Positions 11,647-21,973 of a DNA stretch of 64,000 bases are shown here, piece by piece. Positions within the stretch are counted from its first letter, which is position 1. Every line of letters starts with the position of its first letter. The notes below the pieces were generated by a model, which was not told where the DNA came from, ran no database searches, and worked only from the letters and a program-made list of their open reading frames with translations. Source of the DNA: Streptomyces sp. DHE7-1. GTDB taxonomy: Bacteria > Actinomycetota > Actinomycetes > Streptomycetales > Streptomycetaceae. The stretch spans positions 1,736,001-1,800,000 of the forward strand of contig JACJDG010000003.1 in NCBI GenBank assembly GCA_016432725.1. Direction: 5' to 3'. The position numbers and the translations under genes are program-made.

Positions 11647-13448
11647 GTGGCCGGGCGCATCGAAGACTACGCACTCATCGGAGACATGCAGACCGCTGCC
11701 CTGGTCTGCCGGGACGGCACAGTCGACTGGCTGTGCCTGCCCCGCTTCGACTCGCATGCCATCTTCGCCGGCCTGCTGGGCACCGAGGAGCACGGCTTCT
11801 GGCGGCTCGGCCCGGCGCACGCGGCCGACTCCGAGCCGCCCACGGCCGCCCGGCGCAGCTACCGGGGCGACTCGCTGATCCTGGAGTCCGAGTGGGACAC
11901 CCCGCGCGGCACGGTGCGCGTGACCGATTTCATGCCCCGCGTGACGGCGCCCCGCAGCTGATCCGGATCGTGGAGGGCGTCACCGGCCGGGTGCCGATGC
12001 GCTCGGCGCTCCGGATGCGGTTCTCCTACGGCCGGGTCGTGCCCTGGGTGCACAAGCACGAGGGCCGCACGGTGGCGGTCGCCGGACCCGACTCGGTGTG
12101 GTTCGACACCGAGGCCGAGACCTACGGCAAGGCGCTGACGACCTACGCCGACTTCACCGTCGCCCCGGGTGACCGGATCGCGTTCACGATCTCGTGGCAG
12201 CCCTCGCACAAGCAGCCGCCGCCGCTGCCGGAGCCGGAGACGTCGCTGGAGGCGACCGAGGACTTCTGGCGCGAGTGGGTCGAGCACTGTACGTACCACG
12301 GTCCGTACCGTGAGGCGGTGGTCCGCTCGCTGATCACCCTGAAGGCGCTGACCTACGCCCCCACCGGCGGCATCGTCGCGGCCCCCACCACCTCCCTGCC
12401 CGAGGACATCGGCGGCGTCCGCAACTGGGACTACCGCTACACCTGGCTGCGCGACGCGGCGATCACCCTGTCCTCGCTGCTGCGCACCGGATACCGCGAG
12501 GAGGCCCGCGCCTGGCGCGAGTGGCTGCTGCGCGCGGTCGCCGGCGACCCCGAGAACCTGCAGATCATGTACGGCATCGCGGGCGAGCGCGAGCTGGGCG
12601 AGGCCGAGCTGGACTGGCTGCCGGGCTACGAGCACTCGGCCCCGGTCCGGGTCGGCAACGGCGCCGCGCACCAGCTCCAGCTCGACGTGTACGGCGAGGT
12701 CACCGAGGCGCTGCACCTGGCGCACATGACGGGCCTGGCCCGCAACGACTACGCGTCCCTGCTCCAGCTGAAGCTGATCCGCTACCTGGAGGACCACTGG
12801 CAGGAGCCGGACGAGGGCATCTGGGAGGTGCGCGGCCCGCGCCGGCACTTCGTGCACTCCAAGGTGATGGCCTGGGTCGCGGTGGACCGCACGATCAAGC
12901 TGATCGAATCCGGTGACGCGGACGGCCCGCTGGAGCGCTGGAAGGAACTGCGCGACGACATCCACCGGGACGTGTGCGAGAAGGGCTACGACAAGGAGCG
13001 CAACACCTTCACGCAGTCCTACGGCTCCCGGGAGCTGGACGCCTCCCTGCTGCTGATCCCGCAGATGGGCTTCCTGCCGCCGGACGACAAGCGGGTGATC
13101 GGCACCATCGAGGCGATCCAGCGCGAGCTGTCCACCTCGGACGGCTTCATCCTGCGCTACCCCACCGAGGGCAAGGACGAGGGGGTGGACGGCCTCCCCG
13201 GCGACGAAGGGGCCTTCCTCGCCTGCTCGTTCTGGATGGCGGACGACCTGGCGATGATCGGCCGCGTGGACGAGGCCAGGAAGCTGTTCGAGAAGCTCCT
13301 CGCGCTCCGCAACGACCTCGGGCTGCTCGCCGAGGAGTGGGACCCGCGGCTGCAGCGCCAGGTCGGCAACTTCCCGCAGGCGTTCAGCCACGTGCCGCTG
13401 ATCGACACCGCGCTGCGGCTGACGGCCTCCGGGGCGTACGGCGGCTGA
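11647..13448 (+). CDS. Glycoside hydrolase family 15 protein (glucoamylase/trehalase-like), one apparent frameshift
   Basis: Cytoplasmic GH15 enzyme acting on alpha-glucosides; actinobacterial members of this branch include trehalases. The start IEDYALIGDMQTAALV, then DGTVDWLCLPRFDS, is the family N-terminal signature. The (alpha/alpha)6 domain shows SLPEDIGGVRNWDYRYTWLR and the C-terminal catalytic region LLAEEWDPRLQRQVGNFPQA with its acidic residues. The GTG at 11647 has GGAG six bases upstream and gives about 600 residues. The frame breaks after VTDFMPR and resumes at GAPQLIRIVEG; one added C in the run at 11935-11938 restores it. There is no signal peptide. The stop is 70 bases before the next gene, which may be co-transcribed. 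Substrate not determinable from sequence. Confidence 0.88.
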
Positions 13449-13517
13449 ACGCGACCGGGTGAGCCGCGCCGCCTACGCTGGAGAGGCACCATTGCCCCTT
13501 TCCGGAAGGGGGCGGCC

Positions 13518-14899
13518 ATGGCTTCCCCTTCGAAGGCGGGCGCGGCCCTGGCCGCGCTGCGCGAGGATCTCGCCGGCGACGTGTTCGCCCCTCCGACCCG
13601 GGCTACGACGACGCCCGCGCCGTCTTCAACGCGATGATCGACCGGCGGCCGGCCGTGATCGCCCAGTGCGCAGGCCCGGCCGACGTGGTCCGCACCGTAC
13701 GGTTCGCCCGCGACCTGGACCTGCCGGTCGCGGTGCGCGGCGGCGGGCACAGCGTGGCCGGCACCGCCCTGGGAGACGGCGCCGTGGTGGTGGACCTGCG
13801 CCGGATGCACGGCGTGACCGTGGACCCGGCGGCCGAGGCGGTCCGCGTCGAGGGCGGCGCCACGATGAGCCATCTGGACCGGGCCACCCAGCCGCACGGG
13901 CTCGCCACCACCGGCGGCCGGGCCTCGACCACCGGCGTCGGCGGTTTCGTTCTCGGCGGCGGCACCGGCTGGCTGGACCGCGCCTTCGGCTACGCGTCCG
14001 ACAACCTGCTCGGCGTGGAACTCGTGACCGCGGACGCCGAGCGGGTGCACGCGAGCGCCGACGAGAACCCGGAGCTGTTCTGGGCCCTGCACGGCGGCGG
14101 CGGCAACTTCGGCGTCGCCACCGCGCTCACCCTGCGGCTGCACGAACTGCCCGAGTTCTCCATCGCCCTGCTGCTCTACCTGCCGCAACTGGGCCAGGAC
14201 GTGGTCCGCGTCTTCCGCGAGATCGTCACCACCGGTCCCGACGAGGTGAGCGGCGCCGTGCTGTATCTGACCGGCCCGCCCGAGGAGTTCGTACCGGCGG
14301 AGCTCGTCGGCAAGCTGGTGTGCGCCGCGCTGCTGACCTACGCCGGCGGCGAGGACGACCTGCGCAAGCTCGCCGAGCCCCTGCTGGCACTGCCGCACGA
14401 GGCGGAGATCGGCGGCGCGATGCCGTACGCCGACGTCCAGTGCATGCTCGACGACCCGCCCGGGCAGCGGAACTACTGGTCGGCGGAGTACGTGACGGGC
14501 CTGCCCGACGAACTGGTGGGCGTCTACTGCGCCCTCGCGGAGATCATGCCGGTGCCCACCAGCACCCAGCACCTGCTGTTCCCGCAGGGCGGCGCGATCG
14601 CCGCCGGACCGCACGAGTACCCGGTGCCCTTCCGGGACGCACCCTGGGCGGTGCACCCCTTCGCCATCTGGCAGGACCCGGCCGACGACGACCGGGCGGT
14701 CGCCTGGGTGCGGGAGGTGCGCGGCGACGTCCGGCCGTGGAGCACCGGCGCCGTCTACCTGAACTTCATCGGCGACGAGGGCCGGGACCGGGTCAGGGCG
14801 GGACTGGGCGAGGGGAACCTGCTGCGGCTGGAGAAGGTGAAGCGGGCCTTCGACCCCGACAACGTGTTCCGCTTCAACCACAACATCCGTCCGGTGTAG
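13518..14899 (+). CDS. FAD-dependent oxidoreductase (PCMH-type, berberine-bridge-like), one apparent frameshift
   Basis: A covalent-flavin oxidase or dehydrogenase. The FAD-binding PCMH domain is clear: PADVVRTVRFARDLDLPVAV, then RGGGHSVAG, whose histidine at about residue 78 normally carries an 8-alpha-histidyl FAD link, then STTGVGGFVLGGGTGWL. The C-terminal berberine-bridge motif is present as AFDPDNVFRFNHNI. The ATG at 13518 follows GGAAGGGGG. About 460 residues. The frame breaks after VFAP and returns at SDPGYDDARAVF with one added C in the run at 13588-13591. Substrate unknown; such enzymes oxidise sugars, alkaloids or polyketides. Confidence 0.87.
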
Positions 14900-14948
14900 C
14901 CGGGACGCACGCTGTCGTCCGGGCGTTTGCGCAGGTAGCGTCCGCTGC

Positions 14949-16598
14949 ATGGACAGCGGTACGGAGAGCAGACTCGCCACTCAGGGCGCCGGGATCACGG
15001 TTCAGCGGGCGCTGGAGCTGCCGGGGCTGCGCAGCGGGCTGCCCGAGATCCTGGCGGGCGGCGACCGGCTGGGACGCACCGTGCGCTGGGTGCACGCGGG
15101 CGAGGTGCCGAACATCGCGTCGCTGCTGAAGGGCGGCGAGCTGCTGCTCACCACCGGCTACGGGCTCGGCACCCGGCCGGCCGAGCAGCGGGCGTTCGTG
15201 CGCACCCTCGCCGAGCGGGGGATCGCCGCGCTGGTGGTGGAGCTGGGGCCGCGGTTCACGCGGCTGCCCGCGGCCCTGGTGGACACCGCGCGCGCCGCCG
15301 GGCTGCCGCTGGTCCAGCTCCATCGCGAGGTGCCCTTCGTGACGGTCACCGAGGAGATCCACACGGAGATCGTCAACGGGCACTACGCGCTGCTGCAGCG
15401 CGCCGAGGAGGTGCACCGGCGGTGCACGGAGGCGCTGCTGGGCGGTGGCGGGGTGCCCCAGGTGCTCGGCATCCTGGCCGACTTCTGCGCCAACCCGGTG
15501 TTCCTGGAGACGGCGGACGGCCGGCTGCTGTACGCCGCCGGGTCGGGGCCGGAGGGCGCCGACCCGCTGCAGGTGTGGGAGGGACTGCGCGGCCCGCACA
15601 AGGACGCGCCGCCGCCCGCCGGTTCGGTGCTGGTGGACGTTCCCGGCGGAGGGCCCGGGGCGGGGGCGGGTTCGGTGCGGGCCCGGCTGGTGCTGCTGCC
15701 GGTCCGCTCGCCGCTGGCTGTGGTGCACCGGATGGCCGCGGAGCGTGCGGCGGGCATCGTGGCCGTGGTGCTGATGCAGGCCCGGCAGGAGGAGGAGCTG
15801 GCCGCGCGCGGCCGGGGCGACTTCCTCACCGACCTGGCGGAGGGCCGGATCACGGCGGAGGACGCCCCGGCGCAGGCCCGCGTCCTCGGGTTCAAACCGG
15901 GCGGCAGCCCGCTGCTGCCGGTGGTGATGCGGGTCGGGGACTCGCTGTCGCCGTCGGGGGGCTGGGCGGTGCTCGCGCGCGCGGTCTCCGAGGAACTGGC
16001 CTCGGTGGGGGTGCCGGTGCTGCTGGGCGTCCGCCCGGTCGAGGGGCGGGTGCTGGTCCTGCTCGGGCTGCGCGCGGAGCCGGAGCGGCCGGCGGTCGCG
16101 GACCGGGTGGCGGCGGCGCTGCGGGCGGGCGTGGAGCGGGCCGGGATGCGGCGGCCGGGCGCGGCCCCGCCGGTCGTGGTCGTCGGGGTGGCCGGCGGCT
16201 GGGCGGCCGCGTCGGCCGGGCTCCGGCACGCGGCGGAGACGGCGACGGCGGCGCAGGGCCTGACCGACCGGCCCTGGTACGACGCCCGCCGTCTCGACAT
16301 CGACCTGCTGCTGTGGCGGCTGCGTGACCACCCGGACCTGGCGGCGTTCGTGGACCGCGCGATCGGTCCGCTGCGCGACCACGACCACCGCTCCAAGCCG
16401 CCGCTGCTGCCCACCCTGGAGACCTATCTCGCCCACGCGGGCCGCAAGGCGGAGACCGCCCGCGAACTGCACCTCAACCGCCAGACCCTCTACAACCGCC
16501 TCGCCCGCATCGGCGAGTTGCTGGGCACCGACCTGGACGACCCGCAGACGGTACTGGCCCTGAGCCTGGCGCTGCGCGCCCGCCGGCACACGCCCTAA
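14949..16598 (+). CDS. PucR-family transcriptional regulator
   Basis: 549 residues. The N-terminal PucR domain is visible in ITVQRALELPGLRSGLPEIL, VRWVHAGEVPNIASLLKGGE and LLLTTGYGLG. The C-terminal PucR helix-turn-helix (HTH_30) reads TLETYLAHAGRKAETARELH followed by LNRQTLYNRLARIGELLG. Members regulate purine, proline or GABA catabolism. No such catabolic genes adjoin it here, so the target is unclear. ATG at 14949, 49 bases after the oxidoreductase stop. Intact. Confidence 0.92.
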   Translation: MDSGTESRLATQGAGITVQRALELPGLRSGLPEILAGGDRLGRTVRWVHAGEVPNIASLLKGGELLLTTGYGLGTRPAEQRAFVRTLAERGIAALVVELGPRFTRLPAALVDTARAAGLPLVQLHREVPFVTVTEEIHTEIVNGHYALLQRAEEVHRRCTEALLGGGGVPQVLGILADFCANPVFLETADGRLLYAAGSGPEGADPLQVWEGLRGPHKDAPPPAGSVLVDVPGGGPGAGAGSVRARLVLLPVRSPLAVVHRMAAERAAGIVAVVLMQARQEEELAARGRGDFLTDLAEGRITAEDAPAQARVLGFKPGGSPLLPVVMRVGDSLSPSGGWAVLARAVSEELASVGVPVLLGVRPVEGRVLVLLGLRAEPERPAVADRVAAALRAGVERAGMRRPGAAPPVVVVGVAGGWAAASAGLRHAAETATAAQGLTDRPWYDARRLDIDLLLWRLRDHPDLAAFVDRAIGPLRDHDHRSKPPLLPTLETYLAHAGRKAETARELHLNRQTLYNRLARIGELLGTDLDDPQTVLALSLALRARRHTP

Positions 16599-16641
16599 CC
16601 AGGGTGCGTTTCCCGGACCTGCGAAGATCGGGGAGACGCCC

Positions 16642-17776
16642 CTAGGGAAGGGGCAGGGGCTGAGTGAGTTCGTCGTAGACGCTCAGGACCTGGGCGACGG
16701 TCTCGTCCTCGGTCGGCCAGGTCGCGGCCTGCCGGGGGCCCCGCTCGCGCAGCAGTTCACGGTGCCCGGGGTCGGCGAGGAGCCCGACGACGGTGGCCGC
16801 GAGGGTCTCCGCGTCGCCGTAGGGGACGAGTTCGGCGGCCTCGCCGACGAGGTCCGGGATGCCGCCGACACGGGTCGCCACGAGCGGCACGCCCGCGTGC
16901 AGCGCCTCCTGGGCGAGGACGGACCGGGACTCCCACCTGCTGGTCAGCAGCGCCAGATCGGCGGCCGCGAGCAGTTCGGGCACGTCGTCGCGGCGTCCGA
17001 CCAGCCGTACCGGCAGCCGCTCGTCCTCGATCCGCCGCTGGAGTTCGGGACGCAGCGGCCCCTCCCCCGCGACGACGACCAGCGGGACCGGGTCGAGGTC
17101 GCGCCAGGTGCGGGCCGCGTCCAGCAGGACGCCGTAGCCCGCTGCCGGTCGAGGGAGCCGACGGCCAGCAGCAACGGGCGTCCGGTGGCGCCGAGTTCGG
17201 CGCGGAGTTTGGGCCGCCCCTGGTCGGTGTCGTCGAGGTCGGCGCGGCGGCGCCGGCCGGGCAGGGCCACGGCCGCCAGCCGGGCGTCCCGCGCCCCGGT
17301 GCGGCGGGCCCGGTCCACCAGGTCGGACGTGGTGCCGAGCACGACGGCCGCGGTGCGCACCACGCGCCGTTCCAGCAGCCGCAGCAGATGCGCCCGCGCA
17401 CCCTCCGCCCGGGCCCGGTTGTGCCAGGTCACCACCAGCGGGGTGTCGCGCCCGCTGAGCGCGAGCACGGCGCGGAAGGAGGCGTGCAGACCGTGGGCGT
17501 GCACGAGGTCGGCGCCGGCGCAGGCGGCGCGGAGCGCGGCCACGGAGGCCGGGTCGCTGCTGCGCGGCACGTGCACGTGGTCGGCGCCGGTCCCGGTGAA
17601 GTCGTAGGCGTGCTCCGCCTCGGCGGGGGCGCACACCGTGACCCGCACGCCCCGGGCGACGAGCCCCTCGGCCAGGGAGCGCACGTGCGCGCTGCTGCCG
17701 GCGTTGCCCCGCCCAGCACCTGCACGGTGCGCAGCGGCGACTGGCCGTGCGGTGCGTTGCTGCTCACGGGGCTCAC
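16642..17776 (-). CDS. GT4-type glycosyltransferase, two apparent frameshifts
   Basis: A GT-B fold glycosyltransferase that transfers a sugar from a nucleotide donor. The N-terminal half has an acceptor-side pattern VQVLGG then AHVRSLAEGLVARGVRV and LVHAHGLHASFRA. The C-terminal donor half has VPLVVVAGEGPLRPEL, LPVRLVGRRDDVPELLAAAD and the E-x7-E-like SRWESRSVLAQEALHAGVPL then VATRVGGIPDLV. Two single-base losses break the frame: in the C run at 17707-17710 (before the AHVRSL block) and in the CCC at 17138-17140 (in GSLDRQ/GYGVLLDA). Start is one of two GTGs, 17774-17776 or 17765-17767; neither has a strong ribosome-binding site. About 380 residues. Acceptor unknown. Confidence 0.85.
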
Positions 17777-17974
17777 GGGGCCGGCGGCTCCTGATTCGGG
17801 GCGGGCGTCACGGAAAAACGTACCGAAGGTGGCGGGCCGGGAAGACCGAAAGGACGTACCGCGCGCCTCCCGCACGGACCGCGTCCACCCCCAAGCATGC
17901 CAGGCCGTACGGCCGTTCCGGCAAACCCCGGGCAGGCGCACGGCACGGCGACCCGGAGCACTGCGCCGGAGCAC

Positions 17975-17994
17975 GTTCACCCACACGGGTGAAC
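17975..17994. promoter_or_regulatory. Perfect palindrome GTTCACCC-N4-GGGTGAAC
   Basis: 8-bp arms around a 4-base loop, about 75 bases past the recN stop and 200 bases upstream of the glycosyltransferase. It could be the recN terminator or an operator. No T-run. Confidence 0.4.
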
Positions 17995-18069
17995 CCCGGC
18001 CCATGGAGACCGAACGGCTCCGGCGTCCGGGCGGCGAGGCCGGGGCCCGCGCCGCCCGGGGCCGGCGTT

Positions 18070-19812
18070 CTAGAGGTCCGCGCGGGCCGTCGCCAGGAGT
18101 TCCTCCGCGTGGGCGCGGGCCGTTTCCGAGTCCTCCTGGCCGGCCAGCATGCGGGAGAGTTCGCGGACCCGTTCCTCGCCCTCCAGGACCTTGACGCCGG
18201 AGCGGGTCACCGTGCCGTCGTTGGTCTTCTCGACCAGGAGCTGACGGTCGGCGAAGGCGGCGACCTGGGGCAGGTGGGTGACGACGACGACCTGCGCGGT
18301 CCTGGCCAGCTTCGCCAGCCGCCGGCCGATCTCCACCGCGGCCTTGCCGCCGACGCCTGCGTCGACCTCGTCGAAGAGGTACGTCGGAACCGGGTCCGTG
18401 CCCGCGAAGACGACCTCGACGGCCAGCATGACGCGGGACAGCTCGCCTCCGGACGCGCCCTTGGCGATGGGCCGCGGCGGAGCACCCGGGTGCGGGGCGA
18501 GCAGCAGCTCGACCTCGTCGGCGCCGGCCGGGCCGTAGGCGACCGAGCGGCCGCCGACCTCGACGCCCTCCGGGTCCTCGGTCTGCCGGATGTCGAAGGA
18601 CACGCGCGCGTGGGGCATCGCCAGCGAGGCCAGCTCGGCGGTCACGGCGGCGGCGAACCGCTCGGCGGCCTCCGTCCGGGCGTCCGTCAGGGCCTGGGCC
18701 AGTCCGCCCAGTTCGGTGCGCAGGGCGTCCCGCTCGGCGGTCAGCTCGCCGGTCCGCTCGTCGTCGCCCTCCAGCTCGGTGAGCCGCGCGGCACTCCGCT
18801 CGGCCCAGGCGAGTACGGCGCCCACGTCGTCGCCGTACTTGCGGGTCAGTGCGCCGAGGGCAGCCCGGCGCTCCTCCACGGCGGCCAGCCGCAGCGGGTC
18901 GGCGTCCAGGTCGTCGGCGTACCCGGCCAGCTCTCCGGCCACGTCGGCGAGCAGGATGCCGACCTCACCGATCCGTTCGGCGAGGGCGGCGAGCGCCGGG
19001 TCGTGCGAGCGGACGGCCTCCAGGGCCCGGTGCGCGCCCGCGACGAGGGTCGTGGCGTCGATCCCCTCGGGGTCCTCCGGGTTGCCCGCGAGAGCGGCGT
19101 GCGCGGCGGCCGCGGCGGACGACAGGGCCTCGGCGTGTCCCAGCCGCTCCGCCTCCTCGGCCAGCTCCACGTCCTCCCCGGCCCGGGGCTCCACACCGGC
19201 GATCTCCTCGAGCCCGTACCGGAGCATGTCGGCTTCCTGGGCGCGCTCACGCCCGCGGGTGACGATCTCCTCCAGTTCGGCGGAGACGGCCCGCAGCCGC
19301 CGGTAGGCCTCGGTGTACTTGGCGAGCGGCACGGAGACGGCGTCCCCGGCGTAGCGGTCGAGCGCCTGCCGCTGCCGGGTCAGCTTCAGCAGCCCCTGCT
19401 GGTCGGTCTGGCCGTGCACGGCGACCAGGTCGTCGGCCAGCTCCGCGAGCAGCCCCACCGGCACGCTGCGCCCGCCCAGGTGCGCCCGCGAGCGGCCCTC
19501 GGCGGAGACGGTACGGCTGATCAGCAGGGCGCCGTCGTCCAGCTCGGCCCCGGCCTCCTCGGCGCGTACGACGGCGGTGGCGTCCGAGGGCACGGCGATC
19601 CGCCCCTCCACGACGGCCTTGCCGGCACCGATCCGCACCAGCGCCGGGTCCGCGCGCCCGCCGAGCAGCAGTCCCAGGCTGGTGACCACCATGGTCTTGC
19701 CCGCACCGGTCTCGCCGGTGACGGCGGTGAACCCCGGTGACAGCTCGACCACGGCATCGTCGATGACCCCGAGCGACCGTATCCGCATCTCCTCCAACAC
19801 GGAACAGACCAT
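18070..19812 (-). CDS. recN: DNA repair protein RecN
   Basis: An SMC-like ATPase recruited early to double-strand breaks. Walker A GETGAGKT is at residues 33-40, the ABC signature is GASGGELSRVMLAVEVV and Walker B is YLFDEVDAGVGG, followed by VVVTHLPQVAAFAD. Coiled-coil segments between them are rich in Ala/Glu/Arg (about residues 150-370). 580 residues, usual length. The ATG at 19810-19812 yields MVCSVLEEMRIRSLGVID; the inner ATG after GGAGG is an alternative start eight codons later. It follows nadK by about 100 bases on the same strand, the typical tlyA-nadK-recN order. Intact. Confidence 0.96.
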   Translation of the reverse strand: MVCSVLEEMRIRSLGVIDDAVVELSPGFTAVTGETGAGKTMVVTSLGLLLGGRADPALVRIGAGKAVVEGRIAVPSDATAVVRAEEAGAELDDGALLISRTVSAEGRSRAHLGGRSVPVGLLAELADDLVAVHGQTDQQGLLKLTRQRQALDRYAGDAVSVPLAKYTEAYRRLRAVSAELEEIVTRGRERAQEADMLRYGLEEIAGVEPRAGEDVELAEEAERLGHAEALSSAAAAAHAALAGNPEDPEGIDATTLVAGAHRALEAVRSHDPALAALAERIGEVGILLADVAGELAGYADDLDADPLRLAAVEERRAALGALTRKYGDDVGAVLAWAERSAARLTELEGDDERTGELTAERDALRTELGGLAQALTDARTEAAERFAAAVTAELASLAMPHARVSFDIRQTEDPEGVEVGGRSVAYGPAGADEVELLLAPHPGAPPRPIAKGASGGELSRVMLAVEVVFAGTDPVPTYLFDEVDAGVGGKAAVEIGRRLAKLARTAQVVVVTHLPQVAAFADRQLLVEKTNDGTVTRSGVKVLEGEERVRELSRMLAGQEDSETARAHAEELLATARADL

Positions 19813-19910
19813 ACGAGGTCCGGGGCAGGGAGCGCACATGGCCCGCCCGTGTCGCCCGCGCGGGCGACACCCCGCGGGGCCCGGGGACGGCCGCCCCCGG
19901 GCCGGGCCGG

Positions 19911-20819
19911 TCACTGGTGCGGCGCGCCCCGCCAGCCGGTGGTCGGCAGCGCGAACTTCGCGACCAGCCGGTCCGTGAACGAGGCGTGGTGCAGCCGGGC
20001 CAGCCGCACCGGCACGGCGCCGCGCCGCACCTCCACCCGCGCGCCGGGCGGCAGCTCGATGGTCCGCCGCCCGTCGCACCAGAGCACCCCCGGTGGAATG
20101 TGCGGCAGCACCTCCACCGCGAGCACCGAGTCCGGCGAGGTGACCAGCGGCTTGGCGAACAGCGCGTGCGCGCTGATCGGCACCATCAGGAGCGCCTCGA
20201 CCTCGGGCCACACCACGGGCCCGCCCGCGGAGAAGGCGTACGCGGTGGATCCGGTGGGCGTCGACAGCACGATCCCGTCGCAGCCGAACGCGGTGACCGG
20301 CCGCCCGTCGATCTCGAGGACCACCTCGAGCATCTTCTCCGCGCCGGCCTTCTGCACGGCGGCCTCGTTCAGCGCCCAGTCGGTGTGCACGATGTCGCCG
20401 TTGCGGTGCACGACGACGTCGATCGTCATCCGCTCCTCGACCTCGTAGGAGCGTGCCACCACCCGGTCGACGACCCGGTCCAGGTCGTCCCGCTCGGCCT
20501 CCGCCAGGAACCCGACCCGCCCGAGGTTGACGCCGAGCATCGGAACCCCGGAGGCCCGGGCGAACTCGGCGCCGCGCAGCAGGGTCCCGTCACCGCCGAG
20601 GACGATGAGCAGCTCGCACCCGTCGAGGCACTGCGGGGTGGCCTCCTTGACGAGTCCCACCTCGCCCGGGAGCGGCAGGTCGCGCGCCTCCTCCTCCAGC
20701 ACCCGCACCCCGATGCCGTGCCGCAGCAGCCCCTTGACCACCAGCTCCGCGCTGCGGATGGCCGCGGGCCGCCCGGTGTGGGCGAGCAGGAAAACAGTAC
20801 GCGCTCGGTTCTGTGTCAA
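19911..20819 (-). CDS. nadK: NAD kinase
   Basis: Phosphorylates NAD to NADP. The diagnostic motif LIVLGGDGTLLRGAEFAR puts GGDG at residues 75-78, and the second motif is GVNLGRVGFLAE. The NAD-binding LSTPTGSTAYAFSAGGPVV and C-terminal ISAHALFAKPLV are present. 302 residues. The TTG at 20817-20819 is chosen because its TTGA overlaps the tlyA stop, GGAGGGG lies upstream, and the family begins MTQNRARTVFLL. Translational coupling to tlyA is likely. Intact. Confidence 0.96.
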   Translation of the reverse strand: MTQNRARTVFLLAHTGRPAAIRSAELVVKGLLRHGIGVRVLEEEARDLPLPGEVGLVKEATPQCLDGCELLIVLGGDGTLLRGAEFARASGVPMLGVNLGRVGFLAEAERDDLDRVVDRVVARSYEVEERMTIDVVVHRNGDIVHTDWALNEAAVQKAGAEKMLEVVLEIDGRPVTAFGCDGIVLSTPTGSTAYAFSAGGPVVWPEVEALLMVPISAHALFAKPLVTSPDSVLAVEVLPHIPPGVLWCDGRRTIELPPGARVEVRRGAVPVRLARLHHASFTDRLVAKFALPTTGWRGAPHQ

Positions 20820-21630
20820 CGCGGCCCCTCCGCCACTGCTCGGTCGACTTCGGCCGGGTCCAGGCGGGGGGCGCCGGACCGCAGCCACAGGAAGTACTCG
20901 ACATTGCCCGACGGTCCGGGCAGCGGACTCGCGGTGACCCCCGCACCCCGAGTCCCAGTTCCCAGGCCTTGTCGGCCACCCCGCGCACGGCCTCCGCCCG
21001 CAGTTGCGGACTCCGTACGACACCCCCGCTGCCCAGCCGTTCCTTCCCCACCTCGAACTGCGGCTTGACCATCATCACCAGGTCGGCGTCCGGCTTCACG
21101 CACCGCTTCAGGGCGGGCAGCACCAGCCCGAGCGGAATGAAGGACAGATCACCCACGACAAGATCCACAGGTTCCCCATCGATCGCCTCAAGCGTCAACT
21201 CGCGTACGTTCGTACGGTCCTTGACGGTGACGCGTTCATCGTTCCGCAGGGACCAGGCAAGTTGGCCGTATCCGACGTCCACGGCGACGACGTGCGCGGC
21301 GCCCGCGCGCAGCAGGACGTCGGTGAAGCCGCCGGTGGACGCGCCGGCGTCCAGCGCGCGCCGGCCCTCGACGACGAGGCCCAGCAGTACGAAGGCCTCG
21401 AACGCGCCGGCGAGTTTGTGGCCGCCCCGGGAGACGTAGTCGGGGTCGCTCTCGTCGGTCTGGACCACGATGGCCGCCGCCGTCTCCACCTGCGTGGCCG
21501 GCTTGGTCGCCACGGTCCTGCCGACGGTGACCCGTCCGGCGGCGATCAGCTGGCTGGCGTGCTCGCGCGAGCGCGCCAGCTTCCGGCGGACCAGCTCCGC
21601 GTCCAGACGACGGCGTGCGACTCCTGCCAC
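20816..21630 (-). CDS. tlyA: TlyA-family rRNA 2'-O-methyltransferase, one apparent frameshift
   Basis: Methylates the ribose 2'-hydroxyl of 16S and 23S rRNA cytidines; its loss causes capreomycin resistance in mycobacteria. An S4 RNA-binding domain covers about residues 1-60 (RRRLDAELVRRKLARSREHA). The FtsJ-like methyltransferase follows, with SAM motif ALDAGASTGGFTDVLLRAGA and KPQFEVGKERLG. GTG start at 21628-21630. After ELGLGV the frame fails; one added C in the run at 20938-20942 restores the C-terminus ending NVEYFLWLRSGAPRLDPAEV. About 271 residues. The stop overlaps the nadK start. Confidence 0.92.
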
Positions 21631-21637
21631 GTTCGGT

Positions 21638-21931
21638 TCAGCTCCTGTGTTGGTGCGGCGGTACGGGGACCGGGGGTCCGGGGCGCGTGTCGAGCGCGGT
21701 GAGCGCGTCGCGCAGCCCCCTGTGTACATCCTCGTACACCTCCACGTGGCCGTCGGTGGCGAGGTGGTCGGCGTCGGCCAGCCGCTGGAGCTGCGCGTCG
21801 ACCTCGGCGCTGCCGGTGGAGGTGCGCGGGACGCCCAGCGGCGCGGGGGCGGCGGGGTCGTCCTCGGGCAAGGTCTGGGTTTCGGCCTCCACCACGGCCT
21901 CCGCCGGGGCCTCGGGCACGGACTCGCTCAT
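21638..21931 (-). CDS. Small acidic hypothetical protein upstream of tlyA
   Basis: 97 residues, with an Ala/Glu/Pro-rich first half and a more ordered helix-rich part: EVDAQLQRLADADHLATDG then VYEDVHRGLRDALTALD. ATG at 21929-21931; stop 8 bases before the tlyA GTG, so it is the first gene of the tlyA-nadK-recN series. A gene of this size at this place is usual in Streptomyces. No function recognised. Confidence 0.75.
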   Translation of the reverse strand: MSESVPEAPAEAVVEAETQTLPEDDPAAPAPLGVPRTSTGSAEVDAQLQRLADADHLATDGHVEVYEDVHRGLRDALTALDTRPGPPVPVPPHQHRS

Positions 21932-21973
21932 GCCCAGACGCTACCCCGAACCCCTGGGGTACCGTCGGTGGCC

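Noticed and set aside
13157..14980. Long minus-strand frame across the GH15 and flavin genes
   Set aside because: Spans two genes with recognised motifs on the other strand, no ribosome-binding site, Val/Gly-rich shadow composition.
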